Positions 48,426 to 57,281 are shown, numbered from the stretch's first letter. The stretch: 64,000 nt of DNA from Comamonadaceae bacterium (GCA_009996515.1 JAACZV010000004.1:154020-218019); one strand, 5' to 3'. Translations and numbers: made by a program. The notes: a model not told the origin generated them from the letters alone.

Positions 48426-49255
48426 GCACCCCTGTCAGTTTCGAATTTTTCCCCCCCAACACGCCGGTCGGTGTCGAGAAACTCAAGACCGTCGTGCAGG
48501 AGCTGGGTGCGCTCAAGCCCCAGTACTTCAGCGTCACCTACGGCGCCGGCGGCTCCACGCGCGACAAGACCCTGTCCGCCGTGATGGACATCGCCGCGGC
48601 CGGCTACGAGGCCGCGCCGCACCTCTCCTGCGTGGGCTCCACGCGCGAGAACATCGCCGAGATCCTGGCCACCTATCGCGCCCAGGACATCCACCGCGTC
48701 GTCGCGCTGCGCGGCGACCTGCCCAGCGGCACGGCCACGGCCGGGGAGTTCCGCTACGCCGCCGAACTGGTCGGCTTCATCCGCGAGACCCAGGGCAAGG
48801 ACTGGCACATCGAGGTGGCCGCCTACCCCGAGGTGCATCCGCAGCAGCGCTACGCCGCCCAGGACCTGCAGCATTTCGCCGACAAGATGAAGGCGGGTGC
48901 CGACGGCGCCATCACGCAGTTCTTCTTCAACGCCGACGCCTATTTCCACTTCGTCGACGAGGCCCGCAAGCTGGGCGTCACCCAGCCCATAGTCCCGGGC
49001 ATCATGCCCTTCCACAACTACGGCCGCATCGCCCAGTTCGCGCAGCGCGACGGCATCGACATGCCGCGCTGGGTGCAGATGAAGATGGAAGGCTTCATGG
49101 ACGACACGGCCAGCATCCGCGCCTTCGGGCTGGACGTGATCACACGGCTGTGCGAGCGCCTGATCGCGGGCGGCGCGCCCGGCATCCACTTCTACACGCT
49201 CAACCAGAGCGGGCTGACGCTGGAGCTCTGCAAGCGCCTGGGCCTGGGCGGCTGA
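48422..49255 (+). CDS. metF: 5,10-methylenetetrahydrofolate reductase
   Basis: A 277-residue FAD enzyme producing 5-methyltetrahydrofolate for methionine synthesis. Family blocks are SFEFFPPNTPVGVEKL with the catalytic Glu, SVTYGAGGSTRDKT, VALRGDLP and AAYPEVHP. The ATG at 48422 overlaps the tlyA stop (ATGA). Together with ahcY it closes the methionine cycle, so joint control by the SAH riboswitch makes sense. Confidence 0.97.
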   Translation: MSTPVSFEFFPPNTPVGVEKLKTVVQELGALKPQYFSVTYGAGGSTRDKTLSAVMDIAAAGYEAAPHLSCVGSTRENIAEILATYRAQDIHRVVALRGDLPSGTATAGEFRYAAELVGFIRETQGKDWHIEVAAYPEVHPQQRYAAQDLQHFADKMKAGADGAITQFFFNADAYFHFVDEARKLGVTQPIVPGIMPFHNYGRIAQFAQRDGIDMPRWVQMKMEGFMDDTASIRAFGLDVITRLCERLIAGGAPGIHFYTLNQSGLTLELCKRLGLGG

Positions 49256-49259
49256 GCGT

Positions 49260-50159
49260 TCAGGCCGGCCCGCCGGCCTTGGTCGCCGTCAAGGCCTGCA
49301 GCAGCGCGCGCACCCGCGGCGGCTGCAGCCTTGCCGTGGGCATGACGACGCTGATCGGCATGGCCGCCGGCCGGCAGGACGCCAGCACCTCCACGAGGGC
49401 CCCGCTGGCCAGTCCCTCGGCCGCGATGTTGTCCGGCACCTGGGTCAGGCCCAGGCCCTGCATGGCCGCGGCCGCCAGGCCCTCGCCATCGTTCACCTCC
49501 ACGGCCGGCTCCGGCAGCAGGCTGACGGCCTGGCGGCCGCTGCGGAACTGCCAGGGCCGCTGACGACCCGTGCTGGGCAGGCGGAACACGATGGCCGCAT
49601 GGCCGGCCAGCTGGTCCACGCGCTCCGGACGGCCGCGGGCCGCCAGGTAGGCCGGGCTGGCCACCAGCACCAGCTGCTGCGTGTCGAAGCGCCGCGCGAC
49701 CAGGCGCGAGTCCTGCAGCTCGCCGACGCGGATGGCGGCGTCCAGGCCGTCGCGGATCAGGTCCGCATACCCGTCCTGCAGGCGCAGGTCCAGGCGCAGC
49801 GCCGGATGCTGGCGCAGCAGCCCGCTGAGCACCGGCATCAACACCTTGCGGCCGTAGGTGATGGGCGCGTCGATGCGCAGCGTGCCGGCCACCGCCTGGC
49901 GCGTGCCGGCGGCCTCGGCCTGCAAGTCCTCCAGCTCGGCCAGCACGCGCTCGCTGCGGCGGAACAGGCGCTCGCCGTCGGGCGTCAGCGAGACCTGGCG
50001 GGTCGTGCGGTGGAACAGCCGCACGCCCAGCGTGGCCTCCAGCCGCGCCACGCTCTTGGCGATGGTGGACGGCGTGCCGCCCAGGTCGCGCGCGGCCGCC
50101 GCGAAGCTGCCGCGGCGGGCCGTCTGGGCAAAGGCAATGAGCGGCTGCAGTCCCTGCAT
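49260..50159 (-). CDS. LysR family transcriptional regulator
   Basis: A 299-residue regulator with an N-terminal winged HTH (ARRGSFAAAARDLGGTPSTI, VARLEATLGVRLFHRTTR) and an effector-binding domain of the CrgA/DhfR-like type (GTLRIDAPITYGRKVLMPVL). The ATG at 50159 was chosen; the frame extends upstream without similarity. It is divergent from a small cupin gene 117 bases away, its likely target, and converges on metF with only four bases between stops. Confidence 0.9.
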   Translation of the reverse strand: MQGLQPLIAFAQTARRGSFAAAARDLGGTPSTIAKSVARLEATLGVRLFHRTTRQVSLTPDGERLFRRSERVLAELEDLQAEAAGTRQAVAGTLRIDAPITYGRKVLMPVLSGLLRQHPALRLDLRLQDGYADLIRDGLDAAIRVGELQDSRLVARRFDTQQLVLVASPAYLAARGRPERVDQLAGHAAIVFRLPSTGRQRPWQFRSGRQAVSLLPEPAVEVNDGEGLAAAAMQGLGLTQVPDNIAAEGLASGALVEVLASCRPAAMPISVVMPTARLQPPRVRALLQALTATKAGGPA

Positions 50160-50276
50160 GACAGCCCCGATTGAGGAACAAGTGTCCTCAATGTTAGTCA
50201 GCTCCCGCCTCTTCACGCTCCAGTCAGCGGCCGGGACACTGGGGTTCCCTTGTCCCATCCACCACATGGAGCCTTC

Positions 50277-50654
50277 ATGTATGTCCTTGAACAATCCCCT
50301 CCCCAACTGACCGCGCTGCCCGGCATCGCGCATGCCACCTGGGCCAGCCGGTCCGACGGCCTGCAGCAGCTCTCGGTATGGCGCCAGCGCATGGCGCCGG
50401 GCACGGCCACGCCGCCGCATGTGCATGACTGCGACGAGGTCGTGTTCTGCCTCGCCGGCCAGGGCGAGGTCCACGTGGACGGCCAGGCCCTGGCCTTCGA
50501 TGCCAGCCGCCTGCTGGTGCTGCCCCGTGGCCGGCCGCACCAGATCTTCAACACCGGCAGCGTGCCGCTGGAAACCCTGGCCGTGTTCGGGCAGACGCCC
50601 GCACCCACGCAGGCGCCCGACGGCCGCGAACTGCCGCTGCCCTGGCGCAGCTGA
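50277..50654 (+). CDS. Cupin domain protein
   Basis: A 125-residue single cupin barrel. Metal-binding motif 1 is seen as PPHVHDCDEVVFCLAGQGEV (His-x-His ... Glu) and motif 2 as LPRGRPHQIFNTG (His). The ATG at 50277 has GGAG upstream. It is divergent from a LysR regulator that probably controls it. Substrate and reaction are unknown; it could be a small dioxygenase, isomerase or ligand-binding protein. Confidence 0.85.
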   Translation: MYVLEQSPPQLTALPGIAHATWASRSDGLQQLSVWRQRMAPGTATPPHVHDCDEVVFCLAGQGEVHVDGQALAFDASRLLVLPRGRPHQIFNTGSVPLETLAVFGQTPAPTQAPDGRELPLPWRS

Positions 50655-50841
50655 GACGAGGCCGGGCCCGCCGCGCTGTTGCGCGGAGGCCCGGCTATCT
50701 GGCCCGAGCTTGACCCAGCACAAAGCCACACCGCCTTCGCGGGCAGGGCCGAGCGGCCATGTTGCGTTGCATCAATTCGAGCCGGGGCGCTGGCGCGTGC
50801 AATGGCTTCATCGGGGCACGCCCCATTCACAGGAGCCATCC

Positions 50842-51453
50842 ATGTCCAAGAAGATTTCCGCCCTCGCCGCCCTGCTCGTCGCCGCGCTGGCCGCACCGCT
50901 GGCCCAGGCCGACGAAGGCCCGCTGATGGTGCGCGTGCGCGCGCTGCACCTGTCGTCCGCAGACAAGGACAGCACCGGCCTGGGCCTGTCCATCAACAGC
51001 AAGACCTTCCCCGAAGTCGACTTCAGCTACTTCTTCGCACCCAACCTCGCGGCCGAGCTGATCCTGACCTATCCGCAGAAGCAGACGCTGTACTCCAACG
51101 GCAGCGAGATCGGCTCGCTCAAGCACCTGCCGCCGACGCTGACGCTGCAGTACCACTTCAACCCGACCGGCACGCTGCGCCCCTACATCGGCGCCGGCGT
51201 GAACTACACCAACTTCTCCTCGGTGAAGTTCGCACCCGCCGTGCAGGCCGCGCTCAACCCCAGCATCAAGCGCAACAGCTGGGGCGCGGCCTGGCAGATC
51301 GGCGCCGACGTGGAGATCACCAAGGGCACCTACCTGAACTTCGACCTGAAGAAGGTGGACCTGGGCACCACCGTCTACTCCAACGGCACGTCGGTCGGCA
51401 AGTTCAAGGTCAACCCCACGCTCGCCAGCGTGGGCCTGGGCTGGCGTTTCTGA
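50842..51453 (+). CDS. ompW: OmpW family outer-membrane protein
   Basis: A 203-residue protein with a signal peptide (MSKKISALAALLVAALAAPL, cleavage after AQA) and an eight-stranded beta-barrel. Typical OmpW parts are MVRVRALHLSSADKD, NLAAELILTYP, LPPTLTLQYHFNP, RPYIGAGVNYTNF and the terminal aromatic WRF. OmpW channels carry small hydrophobic molecules. The ATG at 50842 has AGGAG. Its stop is followed by tandem hairpin repeats that may act as the transcript end. Confidence 0.93.
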   Translation: MSKKISALAALLVAALAAPLAQADEGPLMVRVRALHLSSADKDSTGLGLSINSKTFPEVDFSYFFAPNLAAELILTYPQKQTLYSNGSEIGSLKHLPPTLTLQYHFNPTGTLRPYIGAGVNYTNFSSVKFAPAVQAALNPSIKRNSWGAAWQIGADVEITKGTYLNFDLKKVDLGTTVYSNGTSVGKFKVNPTLASVGLGWRF

Positions 51454-51465
51454 GCCGGGACCGAG

Positions 51466-51610
51466 GGCAGTCCCTGCGGACTGCCCGACGCCCGGCGAAG
51501 GCCGTGGCGCCTACGAGCGGCACGGCATGAGCCCGCTCTCCGGACAGTCCCTGCGGACTGTCCAACGCCCGGTGAAGGCCCAGACGCCTGCCAGCGGCAC
51601 GGCATGAGCC
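51466..51610. repeat. Two tandem 68-69-nt hairpin repeats after ompW
   Basis: Unit A (51466-51533) and unit B (51542-51610) share GCCCGGyGAAGGCC-like and GCGGCACGGCATGAGCC segments. Each opens with a hairpin with loop CTGC: GGCAGTCC/GGACTGCC in A and GGACAGTCC/GGACTGTCC in B, so the stem is kept although its sequence differs. A GGGACCGAG sequence precedes A and follows B. No coding gene is visible in 51454-51727. Confidence 0.75.
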
Positions 51611-51663
51611 GGGACCGAGCGCCGCCCTCTGGCGGCGCAGCATCGGCCCGCTCCCATAACTTC

Positions 51664-51681
51664 CGCTCATGTAAATGAGCG
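51664..51681. promoter_or_regulatory. Inverted repeat upstream of the TonB-dependent receptor gene
   Basis: CGCTCAT and ATGAGCG form perfect 7-base arms around GTAA, in an AT-richer patch 46 bases before the receptor's start. The position suits an operator for a metal- or substrate-responsive regulator; it is not a good Fur-box match. Confidence 0.4.
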
Positions 51682-51727
51682 CTTTACGTGATCGGCCCTC
51701 ACGGCTGCGCCACCAGAATGCGCGGCC

Positions 51728-54037
51728 ATGAACCGCCTCCTCCCTGCGCTGGCCACGCTGTGCGCCTGCGCGACCAGCGCGGCCCAGACGCCCACGACGC
51801 CGCCCGCCGCCCCCAAGCCTCCCGCCGCCAGCGCCCCCGCTCCCGCCCCGGCGGCCAGCGAGGCCGGCAACCGACTTGAGCGCGTGGAGGTCAGCAGCGG
51901 CCCCACGGCCAACAGCCGCCGCCGCAACAGCACGGCCAGCAAGATCGTCATCGAGCGCGAGGACCTGGAGAAGTACGGCGACGTCGTGCTGGGTGACGTG
52001 CTGCGCCGCCTGCCCGGTGTGACGCTGGGCGGCCGCCCGGGCCGCGGCGGCGACATCCGCATGCGCGGCATGGGCGGCGGCGCGACGCAGATCCTCATCG
52101 ACGAGGAACGCCCACCACCGGGCTTCGCGGTGGAAGACCTGCCGCCCGACCAGATCGAGCGCATCGAGATCTACCGCGCCCCCACCGCCGCCACCGGTAC
52201 GAGGGCCATCGCCGGCACCATCAACATCGTGCTGCGCGAGCCGCTGCAGAAGTCCGACCACGAGTTGCGCATGGGCCTGGGCTGGGACCGCAACCAGCCC
52301 CAGGCCGACGCCAGCTGGACGCGCAACCTGAAATGGGGCGGCCCCAACAACGACGAGTTCGTGGGCGCCATCTCCACCAATGGCGCCGTCCGCCGCTTCT
52401 TCAACAACGTCGACTCGGGCAACCGCATCACCGACACCGCGACCGGCCAGGTCACCGAGCAGAACACGCAGATCGGCACCAGCGAGAACCAGAACACCAG
52501 CCTCAACGGCAATGCCCGGCTGCGCTGGAAGTACAGCGACACGCTGAGCTTCAACCTGATGCCGTTCTTCTTTCTGTCGCAGAACGAGGGCAGCAGCCAG
52601 TACAACTCCGAGGGCACGCGCTTTCGCGACGTGCACGGCGAGAACGACGCCCGCAACCACAACCTGCGGCTGAACCTGTCGGCCGATTACCGGCCCCGGG
52701 TGGGCGAGAGCTTCAACCTGCGCCTGGGCGCCGGCACCTCCAAGAACACCCGCAACAGCGATCGCCGCGACACGCAGACCCTAGGCGGCATCACCACCGA
52801 GCGCATGCAGCAGGACCGCAGCTCGGTCGAGGAGGACCAAGCCAGCCTCAACGGCCGCTGGAGCCTGAAGACGGCCCAGGAGCACCAGTGGGTCACCGGC
52901 GCGGAAGCCGAGCGCAGCCAGCGCACGCAGGTGGTCGACACGCTGGTCAACGGCGCTCCGCTGCCGGGCCTCGCGCGCTTCGGCAACACGCTGGCCACGC
53001 GCAACCAGCGCCTGGCCGCCTACACGCAGGACGAGTGGAGCCCGAGCAAGCAGTGGTCGCTGTACGCCGGCATCCGCTACGAGCGCATCGAGACCACGGC
53101 CGAGGCCGCCGGCTCGCTGCCCGGCACGCGCAACGTCTCGCAGGTCACCTCGCCGCTGCTGCACCTGCTGTGGAAGCCCGAGGCCTTCCCCAAGGACCAG
53201 GTGCGCCTGGGCCTGACACGCAGCTACCGCTCGCCCAACCTGAACGACCTGGCCGCGCGGCCCAGCATCAACACCACCTACCCCGACGGCCCCAACTACC
53301 AGACCCATGCCGACCGCGCAGGCAACCCCGACCTCAGGCCCGAACTGGCCACCGGCGTGGACCTCAGCGTGGAGCACTGGCTGCCCACGGGGGGCATCAT
53401 TTCCGGCAGCGCCTTCGTGCGCGACATCAAGGGCCTGATCCGCAGCGAGGTGATGCTAGAGACGGTGAGCTGGGACGCCGCGCAGCGCTGGGTCAGCCGC
53501 CCGCGCAACATGGGCAGCGCTCGCCGCATGGGGTTTGAGTTCGAGTTCAAGGCCCGCATGGACGAGCTGTGGGAGGACGCGCCGGAGGAGCTGCAGCTGA
53601 TGCTGCTGCGCTTCAACTTCGCCGTCTTCAAGAACAAGGTGCAGGGCCTGCCGGGCAACAGCAACCGCCTGGACCAGCAGCCCAAGGGCAGTCTGAACTT
53701 CGGCATCGACCACCGCTGGAGGGCGCTGGGCATGAAGTTCGGCAGCGGCTTCAACCTGAACTATGTGCCCGCCACCCGCGAGCAGGTGACCGAGTTCCTG
53801 CGCCGCGACGAAACCGCGCGCCGCCAGTTCGACGCCTACCTGTCCTGGGCCAGCGGCGCCGTGCGCGACGGCATCAACTGGCGCCTGTCCATGGCCAACC
53901 TGCTGCCGCGCGACACCGACGTCAGCTCCGAGGGCCTCAGCACCAACAGCGTCACGCAGCGCGAGTACCTGACCCAGAGCTGGTCGCGCAACAAGACCTT
54001 CCGCGTGGTCTCGCTGCGCGCCGACATGCGGTTCTGA
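51728..54037 (+). CDS. TonB-dependent outer-membrane receptor
   Basis: A 769-residue receptor. A signal peptide (residues 1-20, ending CATSAAQ) is followed by a Pro/Ala-rich linker (to about 50), a TonB-box region near RLERVEV and the plug domain (LGDVLRRLPGVTLGGRPG, IRMRGMGGGATQILID, IERIEIYRAPTAATG, IAGTINIVLRE). The rest is a 22-stranded barrel ending VSLRADMRF. Plug motifs resemble FepA/siderophore-type receptors, but the ligand is unknown. No periplasmic binding or TonB/ExbBD genes are next to it. An inverted repeat lies upstream and a hairpin repeat downstream. Confidence 0.92.
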   Translation: MNRLLPALATLCACATSAAQTPTTPPAAPKPPAASAPAPAPAASEAGNRLERVEVSSGPTANSRRRNSTASKIVIEREDLEKYGDVVLGDVLRRLPGVTLGGRPGRGGDIRMRGMGGGATQILIDEERPPPGFAVEDLPPDQIERIEIYRAPTAATGTRAIAGTINIVLREPLQKSDHELRMGLGWDRNQPQADASWTRNLKWGGPNNDEFVGAISTNGAVRRFFNNVDSGNRITDTATGQVTEQNTQIGTSENQNTSLNGNARLRWKYSDTLSFNLMPFFFLSQNEGSSQYNSEGTRFRDVHGENDARNHNLRLNLSADYRPRVGESFNLRLGAGTSKNTRNSDRRDTQTLGGITTERMQQDRSSVEEDQASLNGRWSLKTAQEHQWVTGAEAERSQRTQVVDTLVNGAPLPGLARFGNTLATRNQRLAAYTQDEWSPSKQWSLYAGIRYERIETTAEAAGSLPGTRNVSQVTSPLLHLLWKPEAFPKDQVRLGLTRSYRSPNLNDLAARPSINTTYPDGPNYQTHADRAGNPDLRPELATGVDLSVEHWLPTGGIISGSAFVRDIKGLIRSEVMLETVSWDAAQRWVSRPRNMGSARRMGFEFEFKARMDELWEDAPEELQLMLLRFNFAVFKNKVQGLPGNSNRLDQQPKGSLNFGIDHRWRALGMKFGSGFNLNYVPATREQVTEFLRRDETARRQFDAYLSWASGAVRDGINWRLSMANLLPRDTDVSSEGLSTNSVTQREYLTQSWSRNKTFRVVSLRADMRF

Positions 54038-54040
54038 CGT

Positions 54041-54142
54041 GCCCCTCGTCCAGGGAGTACCCTGGACGGTCCCCCAAGGGGACGGCGATGCTTGCCGGAT
54101 TGACCGGCAAGCACATCGCCAGGACGGGCCGGCTTGGGAGCG
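54041..54142 (+). repeat. Multi-hairpin intergenic repeat (family copy 3)
   Basis: The element starts GCCCCTCG directly after the receptor gene and ends with GGGCCGGCTTGGG plus AGCGGCCCGG. It contains hairpin CGTCCAGGG/CCCTGGACG with loop AGTA (54047-54068), a GTCCCC/GGGGAC stem (54069-54082) and a long stem GGCGA-TGCTTGCCGG/CCGGCAAGCA-TCGCC (54084-54120). Eighteen bases, CTTGGGAGCGGCCCGGCG, are identical to the copy in fmt. Confidence 0.75.
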
Positions 54143-54183
54143 GCCCGGCGCTCGGCCCGCAATACCGCCATGACTCGCCTGCC

Positions 54184-54648
54184 ATGACACGCCGCATCCT
54201 CTTCTTCTGCATGGGCAACATCTGCCGCAGCCCCACGGCCGAGGGCGTCATGCGCGCCAAGCTGGCGGCCGCCGGCCTGGACGTGGAGGTCGACTCGGCC
54301 GGCACCCATGGCTATCACGTCGGCGCGCCGCCGGACGCGCGCAGCCAGCAGCACGCGGCCCGGCGCGGCTACGACCTGAGCGCCCTGCGGGCACGGCAGC
54401 TGGTGGCGCAAGACTTCGACCGCTTCGACCTCGTGCTGGCCATGGATGACGACAACCTGGCCCGGGCCGAACGCCTGTGCCCGCCGGCGCAGCGGCAGCG
54501 GCTGAAGCTGCTGCTGGACTACGCGCCCCAGGCCGGCAAACGCCATGTGCCCGACCCCTACTACGGCGGTGCGGCGGGCTTCGAGGAGGTGCTGGACCTG
54601 GTCGAGGCCGCCTGCGACGGGCTGATCGAGGTGCTGCGCCGCCGCTGA
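54184..54648 (+). CDS. Low-molecular-weight protein-tyrosine phosphatase
   Basis: A 154-residue phosphatase. The catalytic P-loop is C9-MGNICR15-S near the N terminus (CX5R), and the general acid is in the DPYYGG motif near residue 125. The start at 54184 is set by the family pattern of about eight residues before the catalytic Cys. It follows the receptor gene after a repeat of about 145 bases, so it is probably independent. Members act in exopolysaccharide control or stress; nothing nearby shows which. Confidence 0.93.
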   Translation: MTRRILFFCMGNICRSPTAEGVMRAKLAAAGLDVEVDSAGTHGYHVGAPPDARSQQHAARRGYDLSALRARQLVAQDFDRFDLVLAMDDDNLARAERLCPPAQRQRLKLLLDYAPQAGKRHVPDPYYGGAAGFEEVLDLVEAACDGLIEVLRRR

Positions 54649-54682
54649 GGCCGGCCTCGCTGCGCAGCCGCTCCGGCGGCCC

Positions 54683-56002
54683 TCAGCCCTGCGCGGCGAA
54701 GGCGTCGCGCGTCAGGTTCTCCGGCGCGGCGCCGGCGGCGCGGCAGGCCACGTCGTCCTCGATGCGGATGCCGCCGTAGCGCGACAGCCGCTGCACCGCG
54801 GTCCAGTCCACCTGCGCGCCCTGCGGCGATTCGCGCAGCCGGCGCAGCAGCGTCGGGATGAAGTACAGGCCCGGCTCGATGGTGACCACCATGCCGGCCT
54901 GCAGCGTCCGCGTCAGGCGCAGATGGCGGTGGCCCTCGGGCTTGTCGGCGATGCCGCCGGTCTCGCTGGCCATGAAGCCGCCCACGTCGTGCACCTGCAG
55001 GCCCAGCAAGTGGCCGATGCCGTGCGGGAAGAAGGGCTGGGTGACGCCCTCGGCCACCATGGCCTCCTCGTCCATCTTCACGAGGCCGGCCTGGCGCAGC
55101 ACGCGGGCGATGCGGCGATGCGTGCTGAGGTGGATGTCGCGGTAGTCCACGCCCTCGCGCACCTCGTCCACCAAGGCCAGCTGCTCGCGCTCCATCGCGC
55201 CGACCAGCGCCGCGAACTCGTCGTGGCCGGGCGCCACCCAGGTGCGCGTGATGTCGCTGGCATAGCCGTTGACCTGCGCACCGGCATCGATGAGGAAGCT
55301 GCGCGACTCGGCGGGCGGGGCCTCGTCCTGGTACTGGTAGTGCAGCACCGCGGCATGCTCGTTGAGGCCGACGATGTTGGTATAGGGCAGGTCGCGGTCG
55401 GTGTGGCCCGTGGCGAGGAGGTAGGCGCGGTGGATGGCCGCCTCGCTGTCGCCGCGCAGGAAGGCGGCGCGGGCGGCATGGTGGCCCGGCACCGCGCGGC
55501 GCTGGGCGGCACGCATCTGCGCCAGCTCGTAAGGCGTCTTCACGCCGCGCGCCCAGTGCAGCAGGTTCAGCAGCGGCTCGGGGTTGTTGGGCACCAGCCC
55601 CGGCAGCGCCGCATCGGCCTCGCCGAGGATGGCCGCGCGCGGCGTGACGCAATCGGCCAGCGCCTGGGCGGCTTCTTCGGGCTCGCGGATGATGATCAGC
55701 TCCACCGCATCCACCCATTCGCCGCTGGGCGCGCTGGGCGGCACATGCCAGTAGTCGTCGGGCTGGTAGTAGACGACGCGCGGCTTCCTGCCCGGCCGCA
55801 CGGCCAGCCAGGAGTGGGGATGCTCCGTCAGCGGCAGCCAATGCTTGAAATGCGGGTTGACCTGGAACAGATAGGGCCGGTCATCCAGGAAGGCGTATTT
55901 CTCGATGCCGGAGGCGATCACGAGGGCGTCGAAGCCGCTGCGCTCCAGCGCGGCTTCGGCCTGGCGCTGCAGCGTGGCGAGGTGGTCGAGGTAGAGGCTC
56001 AT
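54683..56002 (-). CDS. pepQ: Xaa-Pro dipeptidase/aminopeptidase P family (PepQ-like, M24)
   Basis: A 439-residue metallopeptidase close in length to E. coli PepQ. The C-terminal pita-bread domain carries the metal ligands in FLIDAGAQVNGYASDITRTW (two Asp), FFPHGIGHLLGLQVHD (His), VVTIEPGLYF (Glu) and IRIEDDVA (Glu). The N-terminal domain has WLPLTEHPHSWLAVRPG, typical of PepQ. It cleaves dipeptides with C-terminal proline. It shares direction with the DUF1161 gene, 13 bases downstream of it. Confidence 0.92.
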   Translation of the reverse strand: MSLYLDHLATLQRQAEAALERSGFDALVIASGIEKYAFLDDRPYLFQVNPHFKHWLPLTEHPHSWLAVRPGRKPRVVYYQPDDYWHVPPSAPSGEWVDAVELIIIREPEEAAQALADCVTPRAAILGEADAALPGLVPNNPEPLLNLLHWARGVKTPYELAQMRAAQRRAVPGHHAARAAFLRGDSEAAIHRAYLLATGHTDRDLPYTNIVGLNEHAAVLHYQYQDEAPPAESRSFLIDAGAQVNGYASDITRTWVAPGHDEFAALVGAMEREQLALVDEVREGVDYRDIHLSTHRRIARVLRQAGLVKMDEEAMVAEGVTQPFFPHGIGHLLGLQVHDVGGFMASETGGIADKPEGHRHLRLTRTLQAGMVVTIEPGLYFIPTLLRRLRESPQGAQVDWTAVQRLSRYGGIRIEDDVACRAAGAAPENLTRDAFAAQG

Positions 56003-56015
56003 GGTCAGTCCGGGT

Positions 56016-56249
56016 TCACTTGCGCAGATAGGTCAGCTTCTTCGTACCGCCATCGCAGCTGCCGATCACCTGGGCATCGCCCACCTTGTCGTTGTCGACG
56101 GCCGTGATCTCGTAGCCCTTGACGCCTTTTTCGTCGAGCTTGGCGGCGATCTCGGCCTTCAGTTCGTCGCAGGGCTTGGGGGCGGCCAGCGCGGACTGGG
56201 TCAGCAGCAGGGCGGTGGCGGACAGGGCCAGCAGGGTGGGCTTGGACAT
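56016..56249 (-). CDS. DUF1161 family secreted small protein
   Basis: A 77-residue protein. A signal peptide (residues 1-22, ending ALA) precedes a mature domain with PCDELKAEIAAKLDEKGVKG and GSCDGGTKKLTYLRK. Two cysteines, at about residues 27 and 65, probably form a disulfide in the periplasm. This matches DUF1161; the function is unknown. Stop codon and pepQ start are 13 bases apart. Confidence 0.88.
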   Translation of the reverse strand: MSKPTLLALSATALLLTQSALAAPKPCDELKAEIAAKLDEKGVKGYEITAVDNDKVGDAQVIGSCDGGTKKLTYLRK

Positions 56250-56326
56250 GGCGGTTTGCTCGTGGCGATGGAGTGCCGGCATTGTCCGGCAGCCGCGGGA
56301 ATCCTTGCGCCGCCGGCGCCGCGGGC

Positions 56327-57208
56327 TCAGCCCCGGGTCGCCGCTGCGCACTCGGCGCGCAGCCAGGCGGCAAAGGCGCGCATGGCCGCCGTGGGCTCGC
56401 GCGACAGCGGCTGCGTGAGCCAGTAGCCGCCCGCATCCAGCGTCTGCGCGAAGGGCTGCACCAGCCGGCCGGCACGCAACTCGCGCATGAACATGCACGG
56501 CGGCGCGAGCGCCACGCCCTCGCCGCGCAGTGCCGCCTGCACCATCAGCGCCGACGCATCGAACACCGGCCCGCGCGCCACCACGCGCGGCGCGCCCGCC
56601 GCCGCCAGCCAGGCCGGCCAGTCGCCCTGGCGATAGGAGCGCAGCAGCGGCACGCGGGCCAGGTCCTCGGGCTGGTGCAGCTGCGCCGCCAGCGCCGGGT
56701 CGCACAAAGGTGCCAGCGGCGCCGCCAGCAGAGGCTCGGCCTCGACGCTGCGCCAGGCGCCGTCGCCGAAGCGGATGGCCAGGTCCAGCCCCTCGGCGGC
56801 GAGGTCGACCTTGTTGTTGTGCGTCTGCACGCGCAGCTCGATGCGCGGATGGCCGGCGCGGAAGTCCGCCAGCCGCTCCAGCAGAAAGCCCAGCGCGAAC
56901 GTGCCGACGACACCCACGGTCAGCACCTCGGCCGGCCCGCCCTCGCGCAGCGCCGCCAGCGCCGCGCCCATGCGCTCGAAGGCCTGCGCCACCACGGGCG
57001 CCAGCGCCTCGCCCTCGTCGGTCAGCAGCAGGCCGCGCGCATGGCGGCGGAACAGCGCCCGGCCCAGCTGCGCCTCCAGCGCCTTGACCTGATGGCTGAC
57101 GGCCGCCTGCGTCACGCACAGCTCCTCGGCCGCGCGGCTCAGGTTCAGGTGGCGGGCGGCCGCCTCGAAGGCGCGCAGCCCGTTCAAGGACACGCCGTTC
57201 AGCGACAC
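56327..57208 (-). CDS. ampR: AmpR/GcvA-type LysR regulator of the adjacent beta-lactamase
   Basis: A 293-residue LysR protein. The HTH region LNGLRAFEAAARHLNLSRAA / CVTQAAVSHQVKALE is of the GcvA/AmpR type. It is divergent from a class A beta-lactamase 106 bases away, the classic AmpR-bla arrangement, so it probably responds to cell-wall fragments. The GTG at 57208 has GAGGGGG upstream; a second GTG five codons later is possible. The AmpR assignment depends on the neighbour as much as on sequence. Confidence 0.82.
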   Translation of the reverse strand: MSLNGVSLNGLRAFEAAARHLNLSRAAEELCVTQAAVSHQVKALEAQLGRALFRRHARGLLLTDEGEALAPVVAQAFERMGAALAALREGGPAEVLTVGVVGTFALGFLLERLADFRAGHPRIELRVQTHNNKVDLAAEGLDLAIRFGDGAWRSVEAEPLLAAPLAPLCDPALAAQLHQPEDLARVPLLRSYRQGDWPAWLAAAGAPRVVARGPVFDASALMVQAALRGEGVALAPPCMFMRELRAGRLVQPFAQTLDAGGYWLTQPLSREPTAAMRAFAAWLRAECAAATRG

Positions 57209-57253
57209 AAAGACCCCCTCAAAAAACTAAGAGCTGACCTCAGAAACCATCCA

Positions 57254-57281
57254 TTGTGCCGAGGCGCCCGATCCAGACAAT
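57254..57281 (+). promoter_or_regulatory. Possible promoter of the beta-lactamase gene
   Basis: TTGTGC (57254-57259) and GACAAT (57276-57281) are spaced by 16 bases, 33 bases before the bla start codon. The match to sigma-70 elements is moderate and no AmpR site can be pinned down. Confidence 0.3.

Noticed and set aside
51454..51660. CRISPR-like array behind ompW
   Set aside because: Only two units, adjacent with an 8-base gap and no unique spacers; no cas genes nearby.
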